From: Zygaena filipendulae
Lineage: Eukaryota; Arthropoda; Insecta; Lepidoptera; Zygaenidae
NCBI GenBank assembly: GCA_907165275.2
Contig: OU015659.1
Span: 4,568,501 to 4,632,500, forward strand
Direction of reading: 5' to 3'
DNA: 64,000 bases
In this document: one piece after another, positions 1-10,300 of the stretch
Numbering within the stretch: position 1 is the stretch's first letter
Layout of the letters: each line of letters begins with the position of its first letter
Program-made: the position numbers and the translations under genes
The notes under the pieces: generated by a model
The model's database searches: none
What the model saw: the letters and a program-made list of their open reading frames with translations, nothing else
Told to the model about the DNA's origin: nothing

Positions 1-1070
1 ATGTTGTTATAAGTCGCCCTTTAAAATTAGATAATAATTTAGAAATAGGTAGGTAGATAATATTTCGTCACGTGAAATATGTATGAACTCGCGAAAAGAT
101 TGCTCAACATACCTACCTACCTAATGAAAATTAAAGTATCAAAACATGTTACGTGGCTATAATTTTTATAAGGGTTGAGTAGATAAATTGTAATTTACCT
201 ACCCACCTGCAATTGAATAAAAATACTAGACTGTTTAACAAACTGTTTTTACTAACAGGTTTTATTCATATTAGTTATTTAAACGAATGCAGTTAATTTC
301 ATAACCAAAAACAGAGTGCAAAAAAGTAACCTAAAAATGAAAATTCAAATTATTATAATTACTGGAAGAGTAAAAACTTAAATGAAACTGAAAGAAAATA
401 CTATGCATTTTCTTTTAATATTACATTAATTTTGTTTTTATACAAATCACAACATAAGGAATACTAAACTTACCCATTTTAAACTTTAATTTCACAAAAT
501 ACCTATGTCACTAAAATAACAAATTTGGAGATTTTCCGAAATAAAAATTGCACAGCACTTTAGCGTCACTTATTTGGTTATAACTGAAGTACATTGATTA
601 TTTATTTATGTCTAAATTTTCATTTGGGCAATGTCAATACATCGCTCAGCCGCGATCAGCTGTTAAGTTGTATCGGAGCGACGCGTTCTCCCTTCACAAG
701 CGCTGCTCACAGACTGAATTTGATTGGAATGAGTTTGAATCAGACTTCCGTTTGACTCGTTCCTTTTTACTTTTTTTTATCGAAATTCGAAAAGCTTCGT
801 CGCATTTGAGAGGGTTGTTCCGTTTCCGAGTGGTACTAGGATTTTTACACAAGTTTTTAATTCAAATTTTAATAAAGAAAGATTATTCAATACCGCGCAT
901 TTATTGGAGCATTAGTAAACTATGTAGTAATGTAATGTACGTCGCCAACGAATAACGATCAATTAATTATCTTAGCAATAATAGCAAGGTGCTAATTTGT
1001 TAAACAATGACAATAATAATAATAAAATATTGTAAAAAAAACCTAAATTTATTATGTAAATTTAATTAAT
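1..1070. other. AT-rich sequence with no recognised gene
   Basis: Mostly AT-rich, non-repetitive sequence. A 115-codon frame opens at an ATG at 608 and ends at 955. Its first third (about 640-760) is less AT-rich than the flanks, but the product resembles nothing I know and becomes low-complexity toward its end. I do not call it a gene. Confidence 0.5.
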
Positions 1071-1182
1071 TTGGGAGTTCCTGCGGGAATTTTGAGACAC
1101 CAAAGTAGGTAGGGGGTAGTTGGTACCTACCTACCGTATATCCTTTTCTGTATCCTTGACAGCATTGCAAAATTTAATGAGA
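1071..1182 (+). repeat. R1 repeat, truncated copy
   Basis: Contains GGAGTTCCTGCGGGAATTTT and then the later R1 part (CCTTTTCTGTATCCTTGACA, GCAAAATTTAATGA). The usual GGTTTCACC head is missing. It abuts a second copy in the same direction, so the pair is a partial tandem. Confidence 0.6.
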
Positions 1183-1396
1183 TGTCACCGGCGTTAATTT
1201 CGGAGTTCTCGCGGGAATTCCGAGATAAAAAATACCCTATGTCCTTCTCTGTAGGTACTCCTGACAATGTGTATGCAAAATTTCATGATGATCAATGATC
1301 AGTTGCCCCGTTAAGGCGTGAAAGCGTAACAGACAGACAAACAGTTACCTACTTTCGCATCTATAATATTAAGTAATAAGTAGAGATAAGTAGGGA
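1183..1396 (+). repeat. R1 repeat, near-complete copy
   Basis: R1 is defined here by the order: CTAGCTGT..CCGCGGTTTCACCCGCGG, TAATTTCGGAGTTCCCGCGG, GGATAAAAAGTACCCTATGTC, TTCATGATGATC, GGCGTGAAAGCGTAAC, ACAGACAAAC, TTTATAATATTAG. This copy has everything from CGGCGTTAATTTCGGAG onward, ending in a CTATAATATTAAG tail. The strand given is that on which the order above is read. I recognise the pattern from lepidopteran genomes but assign no family name. Confidence 0.7.
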
Positions 1397-2000
1397 TTTC
1401 ATCGAAGAAATCGATAGGAGAATATTATGGAAACTGGAATATAACTTCCTAACTAATATAATAATTAATGTGAATGTGAGTTTTTCTGTTTATCTTTTTT
1501 TTCGGTTTTATGCCTTGTCAACTTAACATTAGTACCAAGAGCGAAGCCGCGGGTGCCAGTTAAGTCTATCTACATATAAGTATTATGCCGCAAGGTAATA
1601 AGTTCGCCATTTGTAATTTTTTGTGAAATAAAAAATAAACAAATAAATAATAAGTAAATAAATATTATTGTAAGTACCTACTTACAGTATTATATGTGGT
1701 ACCTACTTATAAAAATTAATCCCTATTTCCCTTGGTCACGCCTTCACGCGTGAATGGCTGGACAAATTTCGCTAATTCTTTTTTTGTTGTGTTTGTTAAT
1801 GTAAGGAGAAGAATAGAAGAAGTGTGGAGTTCATGCGGGAATTCCGAAACTCACGCGGGTGAATCTCCGAAAAGGTTAGGCCGATTTTGACGGGATTTCA
1901 CTGTTAATTAGCTGATGTTATAAGGAGTAAGTTAGGCTGCTTTGTAGTTCCTGCGGAAACGAAACTCACGTGGCTGAAATCGCTAGTACACAATAAATAT
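1397..2000. other. AT-rich spacer with R1 fragments
   Basis: Carries AAATAAATAATAAGTAAATA-type simple sequence near 1620-1670. Two decayed R1 fragments in minus orientation lie at about 1826-1866 and 1948-1985; both keep the GAAACTCACGYGG pattern before a degenerate GTGAATC or CTGAAATC. No gene is seen. Confidence 0.5.
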
Positions 2001-2130
2001 AAATCCTACTAATATTATAAATGTGAAAGTGTGGATGTTTGTTACTCAAGCACGCAAAAACGGCGTAACGGATTTGGATGGAATTCCCGCGGGACCTCCG
2101 AAATTACCGTGGGTGAAACCGCGGGGCATT
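2001..2130 (-). repeat. R1 repeat, internally deleted
   Basis: Read on the plus strand it runs from CTACTAATATTATAAATGTG to GGTGAAACCGCGGGGC. The middle section (TTCATGATGATC to CCCTATGTC) is missing, joining the tail part directly to the GGAATTCCCGCGGGA core. Confidence 0.65.
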
Positions 2131-3217
2131 TATTGTTATTTATTACGTTTCGTCCCCCATCGAAAAAAGTGTTTGAACTGAAATTGCGAGCACCTGATCT
2201 TGGCAGCGGTTGTCCCTCTGTAATATTTTTTGTAAATGTCCCTCTGTAATATTTTTTGTAAATTCATAGCCTATAAATAAAAATCGGTCTACGGACGTCC
2301 ACGGGTAGAGCAAACTTTCACTCTGGATTCCTCAAGGAAAATACAAAACAGCACCGCTCCTGCATTGACAATAGTCTCCCCACGTACCAGCTACACCCTC
2401 GTCGCGACGCGGCGCGGTATATCGCTATTTTGCGCGTATCTATAGCTCTATAATAATAGTCTGTACACATACTTATAGATAAATAAAATTGAAGTGTCTG
2501 TTTGTAATGCCCAAAAACAACTTTTTACTTTTATGAATTATGAAAGTATGTCATACGGTATTTATAAGAAAAACCCAGTTCTTAACATTTTTGTCTGTCT
2601 ATCTGTTTCTTCCGGTTAATCTCCGACACGTTTGGACCGATTATTATATTATAACTGACGCTATAAAGATACTTTTATCAGAGCTCCCGGGGAAATTCCA
2701 AAACTGATGTGACACCACGAGGCATACGCATATAAAGCTATTATAGCTATTATAAAATTGATTATAAATATGAAGTGAGCGACTGCCATCACCTAAATTG
2801 CCGATGCGAGACAAAAACTTTAAAAATTCCGGACATACCTATTATGGGTAAAATTTTTATGTTTTTAATGGACACCCTTGTAAATATATCTCATCGTATC
2901 TATTTGCTTATTGTAAATTGCTTATACATATTTTTCAATCAATCGGAATTTCTCTGCAATAAAAAGTATCCGTGTTTTACCCTTTTTGTGTCATCCGGAC
3001 ACTTTTTTAAAAACCCCTTCCGGACGACCCCCGCACCTCTAAACTCGGACAAATCCGGGGAGTGCCCGAAGGATGGCAGCACTAAGAGTGAGTAGTGACT
3101 GCAGAAGTTTTGTTTTGGGTGATTAGAGACTAGTCACCAACTCATTAGAGAGTAGAAATAATGTAGTGAGTAGAGAGAAGTGACCTGACCACACCGCGTC
3201 AGCCAGTCTAGTCGTGG
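2131..3217. other. Non-coding spacer with a short tandem duplication
   Basis: A 26-bp unit beginning TGTCCCTCTGTAATATT occurs twice head to tail at 2211-2236 and 2237-2262 with no difference. Sequence rich in GAGTAG and GAGAGTAG lies at about 3085-3185. A weak repeat-like stretch with TCTGTCTATCTG and CTCCCGGGGAAATTCC lies at 2590-2730. A 106-codon frame (2775-3095) runs through low-complexity sequence and is not called. Confidence 0.5.
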
Positions 3218-3281
3218 TTATTGTAAGCTGCATTACTAAGATAAATATTGGTTTTTCTCTTAGTAATGCTGCTCACAATAA
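3218..3281. repeat. Short hairpin, 23-bp arms
   Basis: Arms 3218-3240 and 3259-3281 are inverted copies with 21 of 23 positions paired; the 18-nt loop is AT-rich. The size and single-stem shape are like a microRNA precursor, but a small foldback repeat would look the same. Neither arm matches a microRNA I recognise. Confidence 0.6.
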
Positions 3282-3920
3282 ATAATCAGAAAAAAAAGTC
3301 AATAGGAATTACAGGTAAGTGAAGCATAAAGAACGTAAGTTTAACTCCGCCAGAGCCAGACTGACAGCATTGTCTATCATTTACAGTTGTATATAGTTAT
3401 ACCTCGGTTGTTTGTTATTTACAACTTTGTTATTCGCACATCTGGTGTCCACGTGCATAGTATTATATTAAAGTATCTGTGGGAAAGGTAAGTAGGTAAA
3501 TAGGTAGTCAGTAAGCACACATTGTCATGGGCATCTGATGCCACAACAAACCATTAGCCTGCCGTCACTATTTTACTTATTTTAATACATCACAATTCTA
3601 ATGCCCGTTTTCTATTTAAGTATCCGAGAAAGCAGTGTTTTATATGCACTCGTAATTATTATGTTGTGGATAAATATTGTTTGTCTTGAACTCTTTCTTA
3701 GGCAAATACCTAGAGCTTGTGAAATACGATTCTATATGTAATTTTCTATCCTAACTTAAATGATTAATGAATATTGTTTACTTAGTATTTATTAGATCTA
3801 CAGATTATCTTCTTTATAAATAAAAATCAATGTTTATATGTTTTGTCTAGGTTTATCTAATTGTATATGGTTAGGTATAAGTAATAGTAATATCACAAAT
3901 GTGGGTTACATCAGATTCAC
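3282..3920. other. AT-rich spacer
   Basis: No gene, and no repeat that I recognise apart from short TAGGTA runs. Several stretches of GTATATA and ATTATT type simple sequence. Confidence 0.5.
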
Positions 3921-3999
3921 ATATAGGGTACTTTTTTTCCCGGAATTCCCGCGGGAACTCTGAAATTAACGCAGGTGAAACCGGAGGGCACAACTAGTT
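3921..3999 (-). repeat. R1 repeat, 5' half only
   Basis: On the plus strand it reads ATAGGGTACTTTTT, CCGGAATTCCCGCGGGAACT, then GGTGAAACCGGAGGGCACAA and CTAGT. The tail half is absent. Confidence 0.65.
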
Positions 4000-5414
4000 A
4001 TTTATATTTTCGCATTGTACGCAAAAATTACCGTCCATCAACACATTGGGGTAGTGATTAGTTATTAACAATAGGGGCAGGTGAACAGCAGGGGCCCGCT
4101 AATTCGTCCATTATTTATTTGCAATATGGCGTCGACACAAATCGTATGTCATTACGAGCGACGCCATTTGGCCAGGCGGCGATGGTAATGGACAACATCA
4201 ACGCACAGTCGCAAGCGCACCAGCCACCGACCAACCCACGGCCCACCACTACCTGAGGGGAGTGCGGTTTTTTACAAAAGCGAAATGTGTTTGATGTTAT
4301 GATAGTATTAACTTTTTTGCCGCCGATCGGTTATTGATCGTCAAGTTTTTTGTGATCTTACAAGTATACTCGCTGTCGTATTAGCGTTACTATCGCTTAA
4401 TAACGTTTCACGTGGGGATTAAAAATACTTTTTATAACTTATAACTTTTTAATTTTTGGACTAAAAACCTTTTGATCATGCGTCTAGAGGTAATTGAATG
4501 CTTTTGATAACCTAAGCGTGACGGAAACGTAACAGCTATCACTTTATCAGTTTCCGCTAAGCGTAGGTAATGACTTATTTATATTTAGTTTAGGTGATCG
4601 TCATATCTATCAGACTATCACCACGTCCAATTAGTTTTACTTCATCTGCACGTAGGTACCCACTTTAGGATCAATGTCATATTTAAAATCTTTTTTTTTT
4701 GGGAATTTCCAAAATGAGGTTTGAGTCACTTCAAATCAACGATAATTAAGTGCAGTACCTACTTAACCTTTAACGTGTTGTGCTTACAGAATGGTACGGA
4801 CAGACTAAGCAATCATTGTAGCGGTTCTCTAGCATATTTTTCATTGCATAGTCAAAACTTTGACATTGCACCTTATTAACAATGCTAAGGACCAATTTAC
4901 TTGCATCAAACACAAAACCGCACTGCTTCTTGTAGATAAGGCTCTCCTCACATATATCGATACTCGCAAACTCGTGTTAAATCATCGATTGAACCCTTGT
5001 GTAGGAGCGTTTTGCGGGAGCAGAATCGGCCCTCTGAACTGTATCGCGTTGTTTAACAGCCGACCGAAGCATATGGCGCGCTGCTGTTGCGTTATCAAAA
5101 ATTTGTTAATCCACTCAAAACAGCTAGTCATCCCCGCTGCCGCCGGTTTTTCCAACTGTTCCCCTTCGGTATATTATGCATTATTAATTTAAGTAAAGAA
5201 TACTTGCAACAAATAAAACATTAAAACTCGCTATTAGTTATGTTAATAGTAGATAGGTATGCTCGTAAGCCGTAAACTATGGGCACAGATATCTAATATA
5301 ATATACTGCTATAGGTAAGTTGCTACTCGATTAAAAAACATAAGTAATAATTATCTTCTAAGATGTTTCATTAAAAAAAAAGTTGAATATCACCAAAAGT
5401 ACCCGAATATTAGT
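4000..5414. other. Spacer with a GC-richer island at 4060-4260
   Basis: The island holds a small ATG-initiated frame of 36 residues (4146-4256), rich in Q, P and T toward its end, overlapping another short frame from ATG 4126. Neither resembles a known protein. A later 110-codon frame (4860-5192) has no recognisable content. The rest is AT-rich and featureless to me. Confidence 0.45.
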
Positions 5415-5520
5415 ATCGGAGATCTCTCTGGAATTCCTTAATAAAAAGTACCCTATGTGTTATTCTGATGTATAAGCTATATTAAAGTTCATTCAGTAGT
5501 TTTTGCATGAAAGAGATATC
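5415..5520 (+). repeat. R1 repeat, diverged fragment
   Basis: Retains TCGGAGATCTC, GGAATTCC, ATAAAAAGTACCCTATGTG and TTCATTCAGTAGTTTTTGCATG, with the usual head replaced by AT-rich sequence. Confidence 0.55.
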
Positions 5521-5813
5521 CATACATCCATATGTACTACAAACTTTCTACACCACAGTATTGCCATCATTTTCAACTATTTACGGAAGAATTGTTTGAA
5601 ACGCAAAGCATACAAACAAACATAAGCAAAGACTTGACTTCCGATATTTGAAGTGTTGCCAGCTGTGATTGCGAGCTTATTTTCGAACAAACGTGTGTTA
5701 CTCAATGCATGTTTAAATTACGTTTGTAGCATGTTTACAAAGGAAAACTTTCTCAAAATAAGAATCATCAATTTATGCAATTTATGTGAAATTTGGCATA
5801 CCTTAATCATAGA
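5521..5813. other. Spacer without a gene
   Basis: No gene or recognised repeat. An 82-codon frame starting at 5653 runs into the SINE that follows and is not credible as a protein. Confidence 0.5.
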
Positions 5814-6088
5814 CGACCCGATTGGCGTAGTAGGTCACCGTTTCTGCCCGCTAATCAAGAGGTTCCGGGTTCGATTCCCGGTGGAGGTGCACTTTGTGTG
5901 ATGAACACAGGGTTCCACTTTCCAGTCTGGGTGTGTATATATTTATGTATAGTATAGTATATATGTAATTCTATGTAGTATATACCACGTTTGCTTGGTT
6001 TCCACGACACAAGCTAATAGTAGCTTACTGTGGGATCAAGTAGGTCTGTGTGTTGTGAAGTGGATTGTTATTATTATTATTATTATAG
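5814..6088 (+). repeat. tRNA-derived SINE, complete copy
   Basis: The head looks like a tRNA: an A-box-like TGGCGTAGTAGG at about 5822-5834 and an exact B box GGTTCGATTCC at 5868-5878, spaced as in a tRNA gene. The body continues with GTGTGATGAACACAGGGTTC, ACCACGTTTGCTTGG, CACGACACAAGC and GGGATCAAGTAG. It ends in a (TTA)n tail at about 6066-6085. Head, tail and other copies in the window mark it as an RNA polymerase III SINE, not a tRNA gene; the acceptor stem does not close. Confidence 0.8.
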
Positions 6089-6218
6089 ATCTAAATCTAA
6101 GCATATATCACCCGAAAGTGTGTTAATTTGTTTTTCTTTCATGTTGCAATGAAATCATGGATCGACATTATATTTTGCATATTTACTATATTTGCTGGTA
6201 CGCGACATTTATAGGCTA

Positions 6219-6271
6219 TTTTTTAACCGACTTCCAAAAAGGAGGAGGTTCTATGTTCGATTGTATGTATG

Positions 6272-6303
<32 letters not shown>

Positions 6304-6990
6304 ATGTTCACCGATTACTCGAAGACGGGTGGACCGATTTGAAAAATTTTTTTTTTGTTTGACAGGGTATACTCCCAATTAGGTCCCATTGCCACCAAGT
6401 CGGGATCTGATGATGGGATCTTGGAGAAATCGAGGGAACTCTTCAAAAATTATAGGCACACCTATAGCGATTTAGGTATTTTTGATAGTAAATCGTTCAT
6501 TTGCTTTCGGAAAGCAAAATTTGAAGAAGTGGAACTGATGATGAAGACCACAGGTGGTCATCGGAACAACTCAAAAATAATACATATTTCACGGGTTCCG
6601 ATTGAAGCGATTTCGAAAATTGTTTTTTTGTTTGAAAGGGGATACTCCCAAATTGATTACATTGTCACCAAGTCGAGATCTGATGATGGGATCTCGGAGT
6701 AATCGAGGGAACTCTTCAAAAATTATGAGAACACTTATAGCGATTTTTGTATTTTCTATAGTACAACGTTTCTTTGCTTTCGGAAAGCAAAATTTGAAGA
6801 AGAGGAACTGATGATGAAGACCACAGATGGTCATCGGAACTACTCAATAATGGGTATTTCACGGGTTCCGAATCGTTAACTTTAATATGGTTTCTAAACA
6901 ATTTATGCCCGTCACAATGTATATGGTGAAGTGGAACTGATGGTGATATACTAGGAGAACTCCTCAACAATTAACGTCCCTGCGTCGGGA
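6219..6990 (+). repeat. R3 repeat element with internal duplication
   Basis: Opens with TTTTTAACCGACTTCCAAAA and GGAGGAGGTTCTATGTTCGA, followed by a long T tract (6271-6299) and CACCGATTACTCGAAGACG. The body contains CACCAAGTCG, GATCTGATGATGGGATC and CGAGGGAACTCTTCAAAAAT. I know this sequence type as an abundant lepidopteran interspersed repeat of uncertain class. It has no coding capacity. Short frames here (6355-6702 and overlaps on both strands) are by-products. Confidence 0.7.
6331..6870 (+). repeat. 270-bp tandem duplication inside the R3 copy
   Basis: Two head-to-tail units, 6331-6600 and 6601-6870. Both end in TTTCACGGGTTCCG and both contain GATCTGATGATGGGATC, CTTTCGGAAAGCAAAATTTG and GACCACAG(G/A)TGGTCATCGG. 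They differ at scattered positions, so the duplication is not recent. Confidence 0.75.
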
Positions 6991-7078
6991 AAAGCAATAC
7001 TTTGTAAAAGGTGATGAGCAGTTGACATTAGGCTATTGTAACTTAGAGAAATTACGAACTAAGTCACTTAAAAGCGAG

Positions 7079-7515
7079 AAATAAACAAAATTTTAACAAA
7101 AAAATTAAAACCGACTTCCAAAAACACAAAACTAAAAAACTAAAAATAAAAGCTAAAAATAACAAAATACCGATTTAATCCAAAAGACAAAAACACACGT
7201 TATATTATTATTGGTTTGTGCTACCACTGATCGGTATGAAGTCGGTGACAAGCCAAGTATGGAAGGGGAAGATGGGCTAAGTCGACTCCCGCCACCAGCT
7301 CTTCGTGAGCAGAACAACCCAAGTGGGCAGACACCAGCGGGCTTGTCACCGAATTCAAACCGATCAGTGGTAGCACAAACCAATAATAATATAACGTGTG
7401 TTTTTGTCTTTTGGATTAAATCGGTATTTTGTTATTTTTAGCTTTTATTTTTAGTTTTTTAGTTTTGTGTTTTTGGAAGTCGGTTTTAATTTTTTTGTTA
7501 AAATTTTGTTTATTA
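7079..7515. repeat. Large foldback: 176-bp inverted arms, 85-bp loop
   Basis: Left arm 7079-7254 and right arm 7340-7515 are inverted copies; I see very few mismatches over the whole length (for example TATGAAGTC against TTTGAATTC). The outer parts carry AAAACCGACTTCCAAAAAC, tying it to R3. The central 85 bp is GC-richer and unpaired. Because of the symmetry, the same short frame opens on both strands. A transcript would form a long double-stranded stem. Confidence 0.85.
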
Positions 7516-7570
7516 TCCCGACCATTTATTTTAAGTATATTAGAAAAACCACAGGTAGGTAACTAATAAT

Positions 7571-7762
7571 AATCCAAATCAAATTAATGCGAAAGTGAGT
7601 TTGTTTGTTTATTTGTTTGTTTGTTACGCTTTCACGGCTCAACGAATCACCATGAAACTTTGCATACACGTTGTCAGGAACACAGAGAAGGGCATGGGCT
7701 ACTTTTTATCCCGGAATTCGGAACTTCAAAATTACCGCGGGTGAAACTGCGAGGCACAGCGA
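7571..7762 (-). repeat. R1 repeat, near-complete
   Basis: On the plus strand: AATGCGAAAGTGAGTTTG, GTTACGCTTTCACG, ATGAAACTTTGCATACACG, TTGTCAGGAACACAGAGAAG, TACTTTTTATCCCGGAATTC, then TTACCGCGGGTGAAACTGCG. Part of the CCCGCGGGA core is lost. Confidence 0.75.
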
Positions 7763-7766
7763 GGCG

Positions 7767-7825
7767 AGGTTGTAGATAGTTTATTGATTTAGTTATTCAA
7801 TAAATCAATAAACTATCTACAACCT
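7767..7825. repeat. Perfect 25-bp hairpin
   Basis: Arms 7767-7791 and 7801-7825 are exact reverse complements around a 9-nt centre. It sits immediately after the head end of the preceding R1 copy. Confidence 0.85.
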
Positions 7826-8230
7826 TTTAATATTATTTGTAGTGATTTTATGATATTTAAGAATGAATTTAACTGTTATCTATTTTTTTTGGAATTTTAA
7901 CCGGTGTATTTCATGCAATACTTATGGTAACAGCTAACACTATGATTACTGGGGCGACGCATCCGCCCATGGAGTGTGGAAGCAGCGTTACATACGGATT
8001 ATGGACGATATCTCTCATAATTTGGACAAATCGATTTAGATCGGGCGGTGCTTTTGTCCGATGATTTAGTAGCATCAACAAATTGGGCCTTCCACGTCGA
8101 CCCATGATCGGTACAATGTCCATACAATCTCTTATTATATTCATACATGAAGTTTAAAAGGTACAGCAATTACAAGGAGATGAAAGTAAACGATCAGTAA
8201 TTTTATTCAGCTTCTCGAACCTCATTTTTA
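7826..8230. other. Spacer with an unassigned 77-codon frame
   Basis: A minus-strand frame begins at an ATG at 8144 and stops at 7911. The product is evenly composed, with basic and hydrophobic stretches (for example MGRRGRPNLL and HNPYVTLLPHSMGG), and lies in sequence less AT-rich than its surroundings. I cannot place it in a family; it could be a relic, an exon or conserved non-coding DNA. Confidence 0.4.
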
Positions 8231-8307
8231 GACTAGCTGCTGTCCGCAGTTTTACTCACGTGAATTTTAATTTTTTCTTTGGGAACTCTTTATATAAAGT
8301 ACCTACC
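8231..8307 (+). repeat. R1 repeat, head fragment
   Basis: GACTAGCTGCTGTCCGCAG, TTTTACTCACGTGAATTTTA, then GGGAACTCTTTATATAAAGT; the tail half is missing. Confidence 0.6.
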
Positions 8308-10202
8308 TATAGGCGTACCTATATACCTACGCTTATCAAGTTTAATCTTAATTATAGTTATTTTGGGGGATTTTACTTTAAGTAGGTAAACACGTAAATA
8401 TTAAAGTGTATTAGGAATATATGTATGTAATAGTTAGTATGTCAGTTTTTGCTAGTCTAGTAAAAATAAAAAAACTGTTTGATTTTGGATGATTTTGGGA
8501 ATTTATTCCCCAATTTTGCAAAAAAAAATATTGACACAATTTTTTGGCACAACACACAAGAATACTAAACCCAAGTTATCTTGCAATTACACCAACTCAG
8601 CATTAGCTAGGTGCAGGTACGTCCAGCGCTGGTTTTCAGTTGGCAGCCCTTTGTCACACATGGACGGGAGTAACAGAAGAAGAGGAAAAAATACAAAATA
8701 AATACAAAATGTAAAATACAATATAAATACTCATGACAAACTTCTATATAAGTAATAAATAATAATCTACATTTATAACTCTAATACAATTATTCTTAAT
8801 AGGTACAGTGACATTATATTAAGAAATAAATAAATGCATTACATAATAATAAAATAGGTACAGACAATACAATAACTACTTAATTTATACATTTCCTTAC
8901 TTATTATTCATCTTTTTGACTTCCTATGCTGTTCTAAACTTTTTATTTCGTCTGAGGTTCTAAACTCATTCATGTACGTAAGTAGGTACATCTAATTTAT
9001 AGTAATGTTATTTGCATTGCGTATTTCAATAGGTACTATATGAAATAGTACCATGCTTTAGTTTTCCTCTAACTATACCATGGACGTGAAAGATTGGATA
9101 ATTATGTGATTCATTATGCAGATGACACATTATTACACAACGTTGAGCACGCGCTGCGCTCGGCGACTTCATAATATTTTGTAAACAAATCACCGCACTC
9201 GCACCTTCGTCGTAAAACAGGCTAGACTCGATTATGATCACCTTGAGCTATCAAGAGCCAAGAACGGGTCAATAGAAAACACCTTTGGCGTAATCAATAA
9301 ATATTAAAAGATGTGACGGATTTTTTTTATCGTAAAGTTTTTTTTAATTACATTTACGATGATAATTTGTTTAAGGCAATGAGACGTACGCGGTACGGAT
9401 GCAAATAAAAAACAAATTAAGCTGGCCGTATAAGATCTCCATCGAATAGAAAAAGAGAGAAAACAAATTCAGTTTCTTTTTTAAATTTCAAAAAGCCTAA
9501 TATTACTATCGTTCAAATAGGTAGAAAAAGCTTAGGTCATCGAGGTTACCGACATCAGACGGGGTTTGCTTTGGGGGTGCGTGTCCATTATTTACCGTGG
9601 TAATGTGTTATACTGCGGCGTGACGCGTGAATAATAACAATAATTGGGGGCATTAGCCCGATTTGATCCACGGCTGCGATTCGCGACCCAAGGCGCCGCC
9701 GTTTTGAGGTCTGTGCAGACTGATGGGTCTATTACGGCACTGTTGTCAACGCCATACAACACGAGATCGTGTAGGTAATCGTGTGAAGCTTTGAAATAAA
9801 TAACAAAAAAGCTGTACAAATAAATATAATAAAAAATAGAAAAATCATACTTGTCAAAATATGGCTTAATATGAGCCATGAGGTTAACCTTGATTCTTCA
9901 GTAACTCCCCCCCTCCTAATAAAAAAAGAATACCTAATTAAAACCGGTTGTTATACAAAGTGTGAATGAATTAACCCAAAACCTGACCCCATTTAAAAAA
10001 ATAAAAAAACAATGATATGATCAAAACAAATTATGTCAAAAAAAATAATATATTTACTATAAAGGAAAAGTAACATTAGTTTGGAGGTGACCTATCTACG
10101 AAATTTCAAGCACCACGCCCGCACCTACGTGTCAATGACCAATTTGAATTTCTTGCTACGGGCGGCGTACACGCCAAATATTGTATTTTATGTAATTTAG
10201 AT
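8308..10202. other. AT-rich spacer with islands at 9060-9300 and 9590-9730
   Basis: The islands are GC-richer and non-repetitive, with ACAAATCACCGCACTCGC in the first and GGCGTGACGCGTGAATAATA in the second. Minus-strand frames there (9026-9241, 9592-9879) are short and become AT-rich, so I do not call genes. The sequence between 8690 and 9010 is very AT-rich. Confidence 0.45.
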
Positions 10203-10300
10203 GTGGGCCAATAAAAATGAAAACATATAAACTACATTAACAGTAACACATAGTGCGATCGATTCGGAAGTCGATTCTGAGCAAACTACTTTCATATATA
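10203..10300 (+). repeat. R4 repeat, copy 1
   Basis: Shares with 46612-46715 the order GGGCYRATAAAAATGAAAA, CATA(T/A)AAACTA-type sequence, GCGATCGATTCGGAAGT, GATT(C/A)TGAGCAAACTA. Two copies in 64 kb suggest a low-copy family. Confidence 0.65.

Noticed and set aside
608..955. 115-codon frame
   Set aside because: No recognisable domain, and F/L/I-rich low complexity in the second half; length is within chance for this composition.
5820..5892. Possible tRNA gene
   Set aside because: The A and B boxes are good but the acceptor stem does not close. The sequence continues into a repeat body with a TTA tail, and other copies exist, so it is a SINE.
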